Origin: Anaerolineales bacterium
GTDB taxonomy: Bacteria; Chloroflexota; Anaerolineae; Anaerolineales; UBA11579
Direction: 5' to 3'
DNA length: 64,000 bases
Assembly (NCBI GenBank): GCA_021463845.1
Contig: JAJTXV010000001.1
Location: forward strand, 454,174-518,173
Positions 1 to 8,942 of this stretch are shown one piece after another (position 1 is the stretch's first letter; each line of letters begins with the position of its first letter). Both the position numbers and the translations under genes were made by a program. The notes under the pieces were generated by a model. It did no database searches. It was not told where the DNA came from and was given only the letters and a program-made list of their open reading frames with translations.

Positions 1-1
1 A

Positions 2-1375
2 AACTTCGTGGTGGATGTTGTGCCCGGCGGTGGCAAGACCATCTTCGCTCTCGGTATCCAGAACGATCTCCTTGAGGACAAGGTCGTCAAGAAATCGCTG
101 ATCGTCACCCACACTGACCATTTGCGCAATCAGTGGATCGCCCAGGCTGCCAGGGTGGGGCTTCGGCTGATCCCTCATCGAGCGCAAAAATGGGGCGATG
201 AGCACGGGCGTGTTTTGACCTACCAGCAGATCGCCCAGGATGCCCGCGGCATCGCCGCTCTGGTGCGTGGAGCCATGACCATGGTGGTCTTTGACGAGAT
301 CCACCACGTGTCCGATAACGCCACCTGGGGCAATGCGGTCGGCAAAGCTTTTGCCGCCGCTGAGCGCCGGCTGCTGCTCTCGGGCACGCCCTTCCGGCAC
401 GACGAACGGAAGATCGCGTATGTGAGCTACGAGGGCAACCGCGCCCTTGTTGATTACCAGTACACCTACAAACAGGCGTTGGACGATGGCGTGGTCGCGC
501 CGATCTTCTTTCCCACGATCGGCGGCACAGTGCTTTGGCAGCGCGATGGTAAGCAAATCGAGCACAGCTTTGATAGCGAGCTCAACCTTGCCGAATCCGC
601 GGCGCGCCTGGACTCTGTGATCTCGGCCAAGAGCGACTGGCTGGCCACCGTGATCGGAGAAGCTGACCGCAGACTCGACGAGCTGCGCGCGGTGCAGCAC
701 AAGGACGCTGGCGGCCTGGTGGTCTGCAAGGACCAGGCCCACGCACGCGCAGTGGCTAAGCTCATCCAGAAGCTGACAGGTGAGCCTGCCACCCTGGCCA
801 TCTCAGACGTGACCGACAGCTCGGCGCGCCTGCAGGAGTTTACGCACTCCACGAAGAAGTGGCTGGTGGCCGTGAAGATGGTCACCGAGGGCGTAGATAT
901 CCCACGCTTGCGCGTGGGCGTTTACGCCACCAACGTCACCACTGAGCTCTTCTTCCGGCAGATGGTGGGCCGCCTGATCAGAACCTTGCCTAATCTGCAG
1001 GACCAGAGCGTGTTCCTGTTCATTCCGAGGGATCCGCTCATCATCCGTTACGCCCAAGAGATCGACCAGGAGCGTGTCCATATGCTCGAAGAACGTCTGG
1101 CCAGCCGGCGCGCGGCTGCGGCCGGCAATGGCCAGCAAACATCTGCACCGGAGCTGGAGTTGCTTGGAGCGCAGGCCGTTCTTGGCGAAACCTTGTTCGG
1201 CAATGAGGTTTTTTCGCGTGAGGAACTTGAGCAGGCCAATCATCTGAAGCACAGCATTGGCCTGGGCTACTTGCCCGATGAGGTCGTTGCCAAGATCCTG
1301 CGCGCTTTCACGGCCGCACCACCTCCGGCGCCGGCGGCCGCGCCAAAGACAAACACTGCATGGGAGATCCGATGA
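2..1375 (+). CDS. DEAD/DEAH-box superfamily II helicase, 5' end truncated by window
   Basis: Walker A VVPGGGKT, DEIHH box, LLLSGTPFRHDE, C-terminal helicase motif QMVGRLIRT. Confidence 0.85.
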   Translation, partial: NFVVDVVPGGGKTIFALGIQNDLLEDKVVKKSLIVTHTDHLRNQWIAQAARVGLRLIPHRAQKWGDEHGRVLTYQQIAQDARGIAALVRGAMTMVVFDEIHHVSDNATWGNAVGKAFAAAERRLLLSGTPFRHDERKIAYVSYEGNRALVDYQYTYKQALDDGVVAPIFFPTIGGTVLWQRDGKQIEHSFDSELNLAESAARLDSVISAKSDWLATVIGEADRRLDELRAVQHKDAGGLVVCKDQAHARAVAKLIQKLTGEPATLAISDVTDSSARLQEFTHSTKKWLVAVKMVTEGVDIPRLRVGVYATNVTTELFFRQMVGRLIRTLPNLQDQSVFLFIPRDPLIIRYAQEIDQERVHMLEERLASRRAAAAGNGQQTSAPELELLGAQAVLGETLFGNEVFSREELEQANHLKHSIGLGYLPDEVVAKILRAFTAAPPPAPAAAPKTNTAWEIR

Positions 1376-1767
1376 GTGAGACATACACGAAGGAACAGAT
1401 TCTTCACGCCTTGGCTTTGCAGCCTTGTCATACAACAGGAATGCATGATCCGACCCACACAGGTCTCTACATTTGCGAACTGCAGAAGGTCAAGGCATTC
1501 GAGGGGCTACTGAAACTCTTGAATGTTGAAGTTGGCGAGTTGCCTAGGCAACTCCATCATGATTGCGGTTGGTGCAGCGATTCGGGCCAGACAGCTTCTT
1601 TCCGGAACTGGGTGGAGAAGGGCCCCGATCAAGAGAACTTGCGCAAGGGGCTTCGTGAGCGAATAAAAGCCTCGCCAGAACGTGAAGCTTACTGGCGAGA
1701 ACGGTATAGCCAAAATGGCCTCATTGCCAAGAATGCACCCAAGAAAAGAGAGACCAGCCATGTCTGA
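1372..1767 (+). CDS. hypothetical phage protein
   Basis: ORF overlapping upstream stop (ATGA). Confidence 0.55.
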   Translation: MSETYTKEQILHALALQPCHTTGMHDPTHTGLYICELQKVKAFEGLLKLLNVEVGELPRQLHHDCGWCSDSGQTASFRNWVEKGPDQENLRKGLRERIKASPEREAYWRERYSQNGLIAKNAPKKRETSHV

Positions 1768-3559
1768 GCAAACCGTAGTCGTTCCAACCGTCGAAGTGCC
1801 CCTGGGGCAGATCGACCCCAATCCTTATCAGATGCGCCTGGAGGAAAACCCGCAGGCTGTTGAAGAGATCGCCCTGAGCATCTATCGCAACGGCCTGCTG
1901 CAAATCCCGGCCGCACAGCAGAAGGGCGGCCGCTATGTGCTGGCATTCGGCCATACGCGCAAAGCCGCTTTCCAACTGCTGGCCACAAAGGGCTTGCCTG
2001 ACCATGACATTGCCGGCGATCCGCAGAAGTGGGGCGCGATGCCCCTGCGGCTGGTCAAGGACCTTGACGACCGTCGCATGTTTGAGCTTGCGCTGACGGA
2101 GAACATGAAGCGCCAGGACCTCAATCCGATCGAGGTCGCCCGCGCGTTGCAGCGCTACATGACGGAATTCAAAGCCACCAGCGATGAAGCCGGCGAACTC
2201 TTTGGCCTCAAAGGAACCACCGTGCGCGGCAAGGTTCGCCTGCTTGATCTACCCGAGTTCGTCCAGGAGCAGGTTTCGCAGGGCGCTGTTGCCGAATCGG
2301 ACGCGCGCAAGTTGGTCACCGTGAGCCGTGTGTTGCCAGAGAAACAAGTGCGCAAGGTTGTGGAGGACATTCGCAAAGGCTCAGACCCGGATAAGGCCCT
2401 GGAAGGCCATCTGAGGGAGACCAAGGCTGTGGTCCGAATGTCGCATAACTGGTACGGTGAAGATCAAAAGAACAGTGCCGGCGAGGACTTATGGGAGTTG
2501 GATGGCTCTGACTTCCCTCAGGACCGGCTGCCCGCTTTGGACAAGGGGAGCATGACCGGCCTGTTGGAGCGCGAGCTGGCAGTGGATGAAATTGCTGCTC
2601 TGGATGGCTGGCTGCCCCAGCTCGCAGCAGGCGTAGACCCCAGCGCGCTGATTGCCGAGAACCCGAAGCATGAGGACTTGCTTGAGCAGGTGCGCCACCT
2701 GGCCGCCCCGCCGACCTGCTTGCAGTGCCCTTTCTATATGCGCGTCGATGGCGACCATTACTGCGGGTGGGCAGCCTGCCATGCCCGCAAAAAGGAAGCC
2801 TACCTCGGTTGGCGTCTCGAGCAACTGAGCAAGAAGCTCAAGATTGCGATTTACGACAAGGCCCGGGACGGCAAGGCGAAGAAACTCAATACCTATGACG
2901 GCAGCGATAAAAAACTATTCACGGACCGTAATACGGACCTGCGCCTAAAGCTCGGAAAAGAGAATTCCTACTCCCAGTTCTCCGGCCTGCCCAGCAACAT
3001 CGTTGTGGTGATGACTGGCGCCGTGTTGGAGAAGCAAAAGGCCAAGCTGGCCAAGCGAAACAATGGGGCGGATAGCTGGGAGCTTCAGCAAGAAGAGCGC
3101 CGGCGCAAGACTGAGCAGGAGCAGCGCCGGCGTTTGGCCACATTTGATTTCCTATGGAAAGAATGCGCGCCTGCGCTGGCGAAGTGCCTCAAAAACTTTG
3201 ACCACCTGCCTGCACTGTTGGCCTTGGGAGAAGCAACGAGGGCCTACGAACGCCCCAAGAGCGTCAAGGCGCCGGGAAAAAGTGCATCACGGTCAGACAA
3301 GCTGAATTTTCTGCGATTGATTTTGGCCTACGATCTTCTGCTCAATGATGTGCCGTTCCGCCGGACAGAGGAGCGCCTGAAAGATGCTGTGTATCAGGCG
3401 GCCGCGCATGCTGCAGGTTTTGCCAAGGCCTGGGGCGCCAACCTCCCGGCCGGCTTCCTCGACCGGGCCAAGGCGGTCGACGCCGAGATCCTGATCGCCG
3501 AGGGTGAGACCGTTTCTGCAGAAACGGGTAGCAGCAAGAAGGCGAAGGCCAAGAAATGA
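1760..3559 (+). CDS. ParB/Srx-like N-terminal domain protein with C-terminal Cys cluster
   Basis: VPLGQIDPNPYQMR...YVLAFGHTRKAA...ALTENMKRQDLNPIEVARAL ParB N-domain motifs; CLQCPFY. Confidence 0.82.
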   Translation: MSEQTVVVPTVEVPLGQIDPNPYQMRLEENPQAVEEIALSIYRNGLLQIPAAQQKGGRYVLAFGHTRKAAFQLLATKGLPDHDIAGDPQKWGAMPLRLVKDLDDRRMFELALTENMKRQDLNPIEVARALQRYMTEFKATSDEAGELFGLKGTTVRGKVRLLDLPEFVQEQVSQGAVAESDARKLVTVSRVLPEKQVRKVVEDIRKGSDPDKALEGHLRETKAVVRMSHNWYGEDQKNSAGEDLWELDGSDFPQDRLPALDKGSMTGLLERELAVDEIAALDGWLPQLAAGVDPSALIAENPKHEDLLEQVRHLAAPPTCLQCPFYMRVDGDHYCGWAACHARKKEAYLGWRLEQLSKKLKIAIYDKARDGKAKKLNTYDGSDKKLFTDRNTDLRLKLGKENSYSQFSGLPSNIVVVMTGAVLEKQKAKLAKRNNGADSWELQQEERRRKTEQEQRRRLATFDFLWKECAPALAKCLKNFDHLPALLALGEATRAYERPKSVKAPGKSASRSDKLNFLRLILAYDLLLNDVPFRRTEERLKDAVYQAAAHAAGFAKAWGANLPAGFLDRAKAVDAEILIAEGETVSAETGSSKKAKAKK

Positions 3560-4500
3560 GCGCGGCCAAGAAGGGGAAGAAGTCGGCCGCGCTATCGGTG
3601 ATCCAGGAGATCCCGGTAGAGCAGATCGTCCCCAACCCGGAGCAGCCGCGCAAGACATTCGACCAGGGCGAACTCAAGAAACTGGCCGCGTCGATCAAAG
3701 AGAACGGCCTGATCAACGCCATCACAGTGGAGCGCACCGAGAAAGAGGATGTCTTCATTCTCGAAGATGGCGAGCGCCGGCTACGCGCCCACAAGCTCGC
3801 CGGCATCAAGACCATCCTGGCTGTAGTGCGGCCGGCCGGCGCTGAGGCGCAGGACCGGCTCACCCGCGCACTGGTGGCCAATCTGCAGCGGGCTGACATG
3901 AACCCGGTCGAGGAAGGGCAGGCCTACCTGCGGCTGCACCAGGACTTCGGCTGGAAACTGGTCAAGATGGTCCGTGCCACCGGAGTTTCCCAGCCGCGGA
4001 TCTTGAACCGCATGGCGATCGCCAAGCTGGCGCCCGAGATCCAGGAGCTGATCATCAACAAGAACCTGCCCAAGGACCAGCGCGCCATTGAGGCGCTGCA
4101 GTCCATCCCCTCGACGAAGGCGCGCATCCAGTTTGCCCAGGAATTGTCCAAGCGCCCTGATCTCACTGTCTCGGGTATTCAACGCGCCGCGACCAAGCTG
4201 AAAGAGCAGCTGGCGAAGGGGGGCGCCAACGAGACGACTGAGCTGACCCGCGATGTGGCGCCGGCTATTCATTTCGGCTTGTCAAAAAGCCACGTGAAGC
4301 GCGAGGCGCCCATCTGGACCCAACTGGTGGCCAAGCAAGTGGCGCCATCCTGGGACTTGGTGAAGCAAGCGGCCGAGAGCGCATGCTTCAAGTGCCCGTT
4401 TTATGACGACCCTTCGGAGGGTATCTGCGGGCAATGCCCGGCCGTGGAGCAGGTGGCGCAAATGGTGAGGCTCAGCCATGAGTTCAAAGTCAGCAACTAA
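3556..4500 (+). CDS. ParB-like partition/regulatory protein with C-terminal Cys cluster
   Basis: IPVEQIVPNPEQPRKTF...ILEDGERRLRAHKLAG...VANLQRADMNPVEEGQAY; CFKCPFY...CGQCP. Confidence 0.87.
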   Translation: MSAAKKGKKSAALSVIQEIPVEQIVPNPEQPRKTFDQGELKKLAASIKENGLINAITVERTEKEDVFILEDGERRLRAHKLAGIKTILAVVRPAGAEAQDRLTRALVANLQRADMNPVEEGQAYLRLHQDFGWKLVKMVRATGVSQPRILNRMAIAKLAPEIQELIINKNLPKDQRAIEALQSIPSTKARIQFAQELSKRPDLTVSGIQRAATKLKEQLAKGGANETTELTRDVAPAIHFGLSKSHVKREAPIWTQLVAKQVAPSWDLVKQAAESACFKCPFYDDPSEGICGQCPAVEQVAQMVRLSHEFKVSN

Positions 4501-5716
4501 GCCACTGGACAAGGCCATCGATCAGGTTTTTCTGCAGCTCGACCGCGAGGCTGAGCTGCAGAAAACAAGCACGCGCGCCCGCGCTGCCCTCGGCAAGCAA
4601 AACCTCAAAGACAAGGTACGCGATTGGAGCGAAGAGGAGCGCCGCATTCTCCGCGAGCAGATCGTGCAGCTGGGCGCGGCCGGCGTAGCAGAACTGGTCG
4701 GCCGCACAGCCAATGCGGTCAAGATCCAACAAGTCCGCATGGGCCTCAAAGGGCCTACCCGCAATGAAGAGTATTTCACTGCAAATACCGCGGCCGACGC
4801 GTTGGGGATTGATATCCACGCGGTGACCAAGCTGATGCGCATGGGACTGCTGGCGCTGGAACGCGCGCCGGTGCCTGGCTACCGCCCGATCTTTCGCATC
4901 AAGCGAAAAGACTTGCTTGCCTGGGCAGTGAATCCAATGCAGTGGCCATATTGGCTCTACAACGAGCAGTGGAAGGTCAGGCGCATCCCGGATCCCGCGA
5001 TCGCCCGAATGGTGGCGTTGCGGCGGAAACGCTGGGGGGATGAATGGCTGAGCATTGGCCAGGTGGCCAGGATGTTTGGTGTTCATCACACACAGATCAA
5101 CCTGGCCTATATCGAACGTGGGCGCTTCCGGGGGCGCAAGCTCAAGTTTCGTAACTGGATCTTCCTGCGCTCGGATGTGCTTGCCGAGAATGTGCCGATC
5201 ATCCTGGGGAAGGGCAGCGCGGAAGGTGATTGGACGCCAGGTGGCAACAAGTTCATGTTGCTGAGCATCGCTTGCGGAATGAGCGAACAGGGCACATGCG
5301 CAATGATGAAAAAGAATGAATTCAATTGGCTGTTCAGGCTCAAGGCGCTTCACCGCCGGGGGCAGTTGCGGCCGTTGGCCAAAGAACTTGGTATTGAGCT
5401 GAGGCGTATTGACGGCGATTGGTTCCCCTTTGCCGACTGGCGCCTCTATAAGCATCGTTTCCCCGCGCTGACGCGGGCCGCGTTCAAGTTTCGAGATGCA
5501 CGTCGTCTTTCTGGCCAGGAGCGCCTGCTTATCAAGCGAGTGCTGTATTGGTGGGCTAGCCATTTTGCCAAGACGCCGGCGCAACGAAAAACCGCGCTGG
5601 GCTGGAAGTTTGCCGGCCGGAACTGCTCTGAGGAAGCCCTAAGGAAGCGCTATGCAGTGCTTCTTTCCTGGGGAATCAACCCATTTCACGGACTTAGAAA
5701 AAGGAGATCAGCATGA
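4478..5716 (+). CDS. helix-turn-helix DNA-binding phage protein
   Basis: Long ORF with repeated HTH-like segments (SIGQVARMFGVHHTQINLAYIERG). Confidence 0.55.
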   Translation: MSSKSATKPLDKAIDQVFLQLDREAELQKTSTRARAALGKQNLKDKVRDWSEEERRILREQIVQLGAAGVAELVGRTANAVKIQQVRMGLKGPTRNEEYFTANTAADALGIDIHAVTKLMRMGLLALERAPVPGYRPIFRIKRKDLLAWAVNPMQWPYWLYNEQWKVRRIPDPAIARMVALRRKRWGDEWLSIGQVARMFGVHHTQINLAYIERGRFRGRKLKFRNWIFLRSDVLAENVPIILGKGSAEGDWTPGGNKFMLLSIACGMSEQGTCAMMKKNEFNWLFRLKALHRRGQLRPLAKELGIELRRIDGDWFPFADWRLYKHRFPALTRAAFKFRDARRLSGQERLLIKRVLYWWASHFAKTPAQRKTALGWKFAGRNCSEEALRKRYAVLLSWGINPFHGLRKRRSA

Positions 5717-6348
5717 ATCAGCAGAAGCAAAAATTGTTGGCCTTTCACGGTGACCCTACAGTGAAGGCGAAGTACCTCGATCGGGTGAAGGCGCATCAAC
5801 TGGCCGATGAGATAACACAGGGATTCTATTGGGAGAACGGGAAAGGTTGCGCTGTGGGTTGCACGATCCACGGCGGTGAGCACCGTCGCTACGAAACGGA
5901 GCTCGGTATTCCTGAATGGTTGGCATATCTTGAGGATGGCCTGTTCGAAGCCTTGCCCAATGAAAAGGCCAAGGAGTTTCCGCTGCGTTTTCTGGAGGCT
6001 ATTCCTGTAGGTGCGGATCTTGAGATTGTCTACTACAAGTTCTGCCATTGGCTGCTGACGGATCCTGAGCACGGTGTGCTGCGCCTGATGCCGCGCGAAG
6101 CAGAGCCGGAAGTTCATGATGTGATTGTGCGTGTAGCCATGTTGCATGAAAGGGCGATTGCGGGCGACATGCCTGAGGAAGGTGATTGGGCCGCCGCCAG
6201 GGCCGCCGCCTGGGACGCCGCCTGGGCCGCCGCCAGGGCCGCCGCCAGGGCCGCCGCCTGGGACGCCGCCTGGGCCGCCGCCAGGGCCGCGCAAGCAGAG
6301 AAATTGCTTGAGCTATTGGCTGCCGCTCCTGTGCCTGTTGCAGGCTAG
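5713..6348 (+). CDS. phage protein with Ala-rich W/R/D tandem-repeat C-terminus
   Basis: ATGA overlap with upstream gene; AAARAAAWDAAWAAARAAARAAAWDAAWAAARAA. Confidence 0.7.
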   Translation: MNQQKQKLLAFHGDPTVKAKYLDRVKAHQLADEITQGFYWENGKGCAVGCTIHGGEHRRYETELGIPEWLAYLEDGLFEALPNEKAKEFPLRFLEAIPVGADLEIVYYKFCHWLLTDPEHGVLRLMPREAEPEVHDVIVRVAMLHERAIAGDMPEEGDWAAARAAAWDAAWAAARAAARAAAWDAAWAAARAAQAEKLLELLAAAPVPVAG

Positions 6349-6376
6349 CGCTGCGGTCGCCTCTCTTTTGCATTTC

Positions 6377-6403
6377 AAAAGCCGCCCGTCAGAGGCGGCT
6401 TTT
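6377..6403 (+). terminator. rho-independent terminator
   Basis: aaaagccgcc-N7-ggcggctttt then AT-rich tail. Confidence 0.8.
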
Positions 6404-6444
6404 ATATTTTGGGAGTTCTCCGTGGCGTCTTTTGAAATAGAGCA

Positions 6445-6480
6445 CACCAGACAGCCGGGCTGGCGCCCGACTGTCTGGTG
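6445..6480. terminator. long hairpin between convergent genes
   Basis: CACCAGACAG...CTGTCTGGTG with inner cgggc/gcccg. Confidence 0.4.
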
Positions 6481-6502
6481 GAACAGACGGCGTAAGCTTA
6501 GT

Positions 6503-7504
6503 TTAGCTAGTCCTTGCTGCTATCAAATCTTTTTGTGGCCGCTTGCCGTGGTCACCGTATCTGGATTTGAAGGTTGGCATATTCGGATCCGGACGCCGGC
6601 TTGGGTCAAACAGTAGCTGAGGCTCCGGATCAGATGAACTACGCGGAAGGTGCTTGCGTAGCTGGCTGAGATTACGTCCGGAGGTGTAGCGGGCAACGGT
6701 GGGCCGGTCTTTCAGGCGCAATCCCATTTGAATGAGAAGTTCATTGGCCCCATTCTCCAGTAGCTTGTTTCCGCAGGAGTGTCGGAAGCGATGAGGTGAG
6801 CCTCGCTCAAGGCCAGCATTCTCTGTGATGGTGTAGAAGATCGCCCTGAGGCCGTGCCTTGTAAGTGGACGCCCGCAAACACCGCCCCAGAGAGCGATGA
6901 ATAAATTCTTCACCCGGGCGTCAGTAATGAACTGGTCCCGTAGGGAGAGCCAGTCTAGGAGATATTGAGCGGTTTCGCGTGTGAAGATAGCAGTCTCGTA
7001 GCGTTGGCCCTTGACCAACACAACCAGAGAGAGGTCAGAGAAGTTGATGTCATCAACCTCAAGCCTGCAGAGTTCAGATACCCGTAGACCGGTGGTGTAG
7101 GCGAGAGACACCAGCGCTTTATTGCGGATCTCTGCCGCCGTCTCGCCAAAGCTGGCCAGTAGCCGTTCGATCTCTTCGCCGTTATAAAAGGGGCGAGGTT
7201 TTACGGGCGCCTTGCGAACTTGAATGCGAGTGATCGGGTGGCCGTTGGGGTAAGCCCATTTGTAGAAGGCCTTGAGTGTGCCAGCAAAGTTGTACTTGCT
7301 GGCCTGGGACCAGTAGCCCTTTGGGTGTTCCATGTCGATGAATTCGGCTACGTGATGCTGATCGAGTTCTTCGAGCGTGAAGCCGCGCATCTCAACCCAA
7401 TCAAACCAGTAGCTGAGATTGGTTCTGTAAAGCACCTTGGTGGCATCAGTGTATTTGCGCTCCATCAAGAAGCGGGAGATTGAGCGAGTGTTCTCGGCGT
7501 TCAT
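6503..7504 (-). CDS. int: tyrosine recombinase/integrase
   Basis: N-terminal SAM-like core-binding region, LAYTTGLRVSELCRLEVDDI, SPHRFRHSCGNKLLENG, VARYTS catalytic motifs. Confidence 0.93.
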   Translation of the reverse strand: MNAENTRSISRFLMERKYTDATKVLYRTNLSYWFDWVEMRGFTLEELDQHHVAEFIDMEHPKGYWSQASKYNFAGTLKAFYKWAYPNGHPITRIQVRKAPVKPRPFYNGEEIERLLASFGETAAEIRNKALVSLAYTTGLRVSELCRLEVDDINFSDLSLVVLVKGQRYETAIFTRETAQYLLDWLSLRDQFITDARVKNLFIALWGGVCGRPLTRHGLRAIFYTITENAGLERGSPHRFRHSCGNKLLENGANELLIQMGLRLKDRPTVARYTSGRNLSQLRKHLPRSSSDPEPQLLFDPSRRPDPNMPTFKSRYGDHGKRPQKDLIAARTS

Positions 7505-7734
7505 TACAGCCCCCCTGTCTCGATCAGTGCGCTGGTTGCCTGAGTGATGAAGAGTGGCAAATCTGCGGGGGAGGGGTCCGGGCTCTGGAAGTACGACATG
7601 CAAAGAGCCAGGCTAAGTAGTGGAGCTGGCGCATCGATCTTGACCAGCTGGTCGATGAGGCGTTGCTGCAGCCGCACAGACATCTCAACGATGAACTCAG
7701 CTGGTAGGTGGCCAGCGATGGCGGGGTGTGACAT
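7504..7734 (-). CDS. hypothetical protein, integrase operon
   Basis: ORF MSHPAIAGHLPAEF..., abuts integrase start. Confidence 0.5.
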   Translation of the reverse strand: MSHPAIAGHLPAEFIVEMSVRLQQRLIDQLVKIDAPAPLLSLALCMSYFQSPDPSPADLPLFITQATSALIETGGL

Positions 7735-7844
7735 GCTAAAATGTCCTCCTCTTCCACAGCGCGTCTCCATCCAGGTTGCACGTTGTGGAGGTAGCACCGC
7801 CCGGCCTTGCGCCGGGCGGTTTGTGTTGGGCTAGAATTCTAACA

Positions 7845-7885
7845 GAACAAGCGTTCTATATCTCTAACTTGTAGGTGCCTGTCAA
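7845..7885 (-). promoter_or_regulatory. minus-strand promoter with LexA/DinR-like box
   Basis: -35 TTGACA (7880-7885), 17-nt spacer, -10 GATATA (7857-7862), GAACGCTTGTTC at 7845-7856. Confidence 0.6.
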
Positions 7886-7930
7886 GCTGTTTGACAATGC
7901 GATCCAGGTGAAATAGACTTGTGTTGCGAG

Positions 7931-8086
7931 TCATGCGTAAAGACGGAAGTCGGGCGTGGCTGTGAACCCCAACACCGCTTCACCGAGCAGTGCGAAGAAA
8001 AGAAATCGCGAGCGGCGATATTTTCTTCGCTGCGCCTGAAACTTGCGCACGCGTCGGGTTCTGCGGTACTTCTGTGTTTCCGTCAT
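7931..8086 (-). CDS. small basic protein (51 aa), not in ORF track
   Basis: MTETQKYRRTRRVRKFQAQRRKYRRSRFLFFALLGEAVLGFTATPDFRLYA with aaggagg upstream of ATG. Confidence 0.55.
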   Translation of the reverse strand: MTETQKYRRTRRVRKFQAQRRKYRRSRFLFFALLGEAVLGFTATPDFRLYA

Positions 8087-8125
8087 GGCTTTGTTCCTCC
8101 TTCCTACCTTAGAAAATGCTATCAG

Positions 8126-8173
8126 GTAGTAATAATATAATCAATAATCAAAATATTGTCAAGTAGTAATAAT
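8126..8173. repeat. direct repeat GTAGTAATAAT, two copies 37 bp apart (operator candidate)
   Basis: 8126-8136 and 8163-8173 in AT-rich divergent intergenic region. Confidence 0.5.
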
Positions 8174-8190
8174 TATGGTATCCTCAACTT

Positions 8191-8445
8191 ATGTGGCTAT
8201 CGGTGTCTCAAGCTGCCAAAGCATTTGGCTATAAGTCGGCTTACACGCTGCGCCAGCGGATTCGCCAGCTGCGCGAACAGGGCTTCGTATCGGACTTGGG
8301 CGATCCCCCGGAGGGCTACAGGATGGTAAAAGATGCTCCAGTACAGATACTGTGGGGGAACCCCAAGTCGATGATGGTGAATGACGAATCGTCTCCTGAA
8401 CTGTTGAATGGCCAAGTGGGGCGCCCGACCAAGGAGAGTTCATGA
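8191..8445 (+). CDS. small HTH protein
   Basis: WLSVSQAAKAFGYKSAYTLRQRIRQLREQGFV. Confidence 0.6.
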   Translation: MWLSVSQAAKAFGYKSAYTLRQRIRQLREQGFVSDLGDPPEGYRMVKDAPVQILWGNPKSMMVNDESSPELLNGQVGRPTKESS

Positions 8446-8765
8446 CCCCGATCGCAGCCATTGCAGCTTTCCCCCATGAGCTGGCGCATCACCTTGCGGC
8501 CAGGGCATTGGGCCTGCGCTCAAACATCGTCGCGGGCGCCACGCTCGTGGACATTGAGACCGACACCCAAGAGATACTCGTTGCTCTGGCGCCGCTGGCT
8601 TGTACCCTGCTCCTGGTCGCCGCTGGCGCATACCTCCTGCCGATGCTGCCTGGCCATACGCCCCTTGCTCGGGCTGTGTTCTGGCTGGTTTCGGCCGGCT
8701 GGGTAGCCGGCTGCGCCCATGACGTAGCCCAAGCAACTGCAACACTGCGGCGCATGCTGGCTTGA
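8442..8765 (+). CDS. small membrane protein
   Basis: ATGA overlap; hydrophobic segments. Confidence 0.5.
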   Translation: MTPIAAIAAFPHELAHHLAARALGLRSNIVAGATLVDIETDTQEILVALAPLACTLLLVAAGAYLLPMLPGHTPLARAVFWLVSAGWVAGCAHDVAQATATLRRMLA

Positions 8766-8901
8766 CAGTGCGCGGCTGAACGTATAGGATTGCCATAACC
8801 TAAATAACGCGCTGCTCCAGAGCGCGGGAATTACGACCCGGCGGAGTGAAGTGCACCCAAAGCCCATAGGCTTTGCTGTGCGCATCACATCCGCCTTTTT
8901 T
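8762..8901 (+). ncRNA. candidate promoter, hairpins, terminator module
   Basis: TTGACA, hairpin 8808-8826, GGCGGA...TCCGCC then T6. Confidence 0.4.
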
Positions 8902-8942
8902 GTTTCTCTACGCCAGGGCGGCGCACCAAAGGAGAAGCAAAG

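Noticed and set aside
5999-6616. Pro/Gly-rich ORFs antisense or offset to the Ala-repeat gene (PGGGPGG, PPGPPPG, RRRPRRRP)
   Set aside because: Artefacts of the GC-rich tandem repeat being open in all frames; no SD or conserved context
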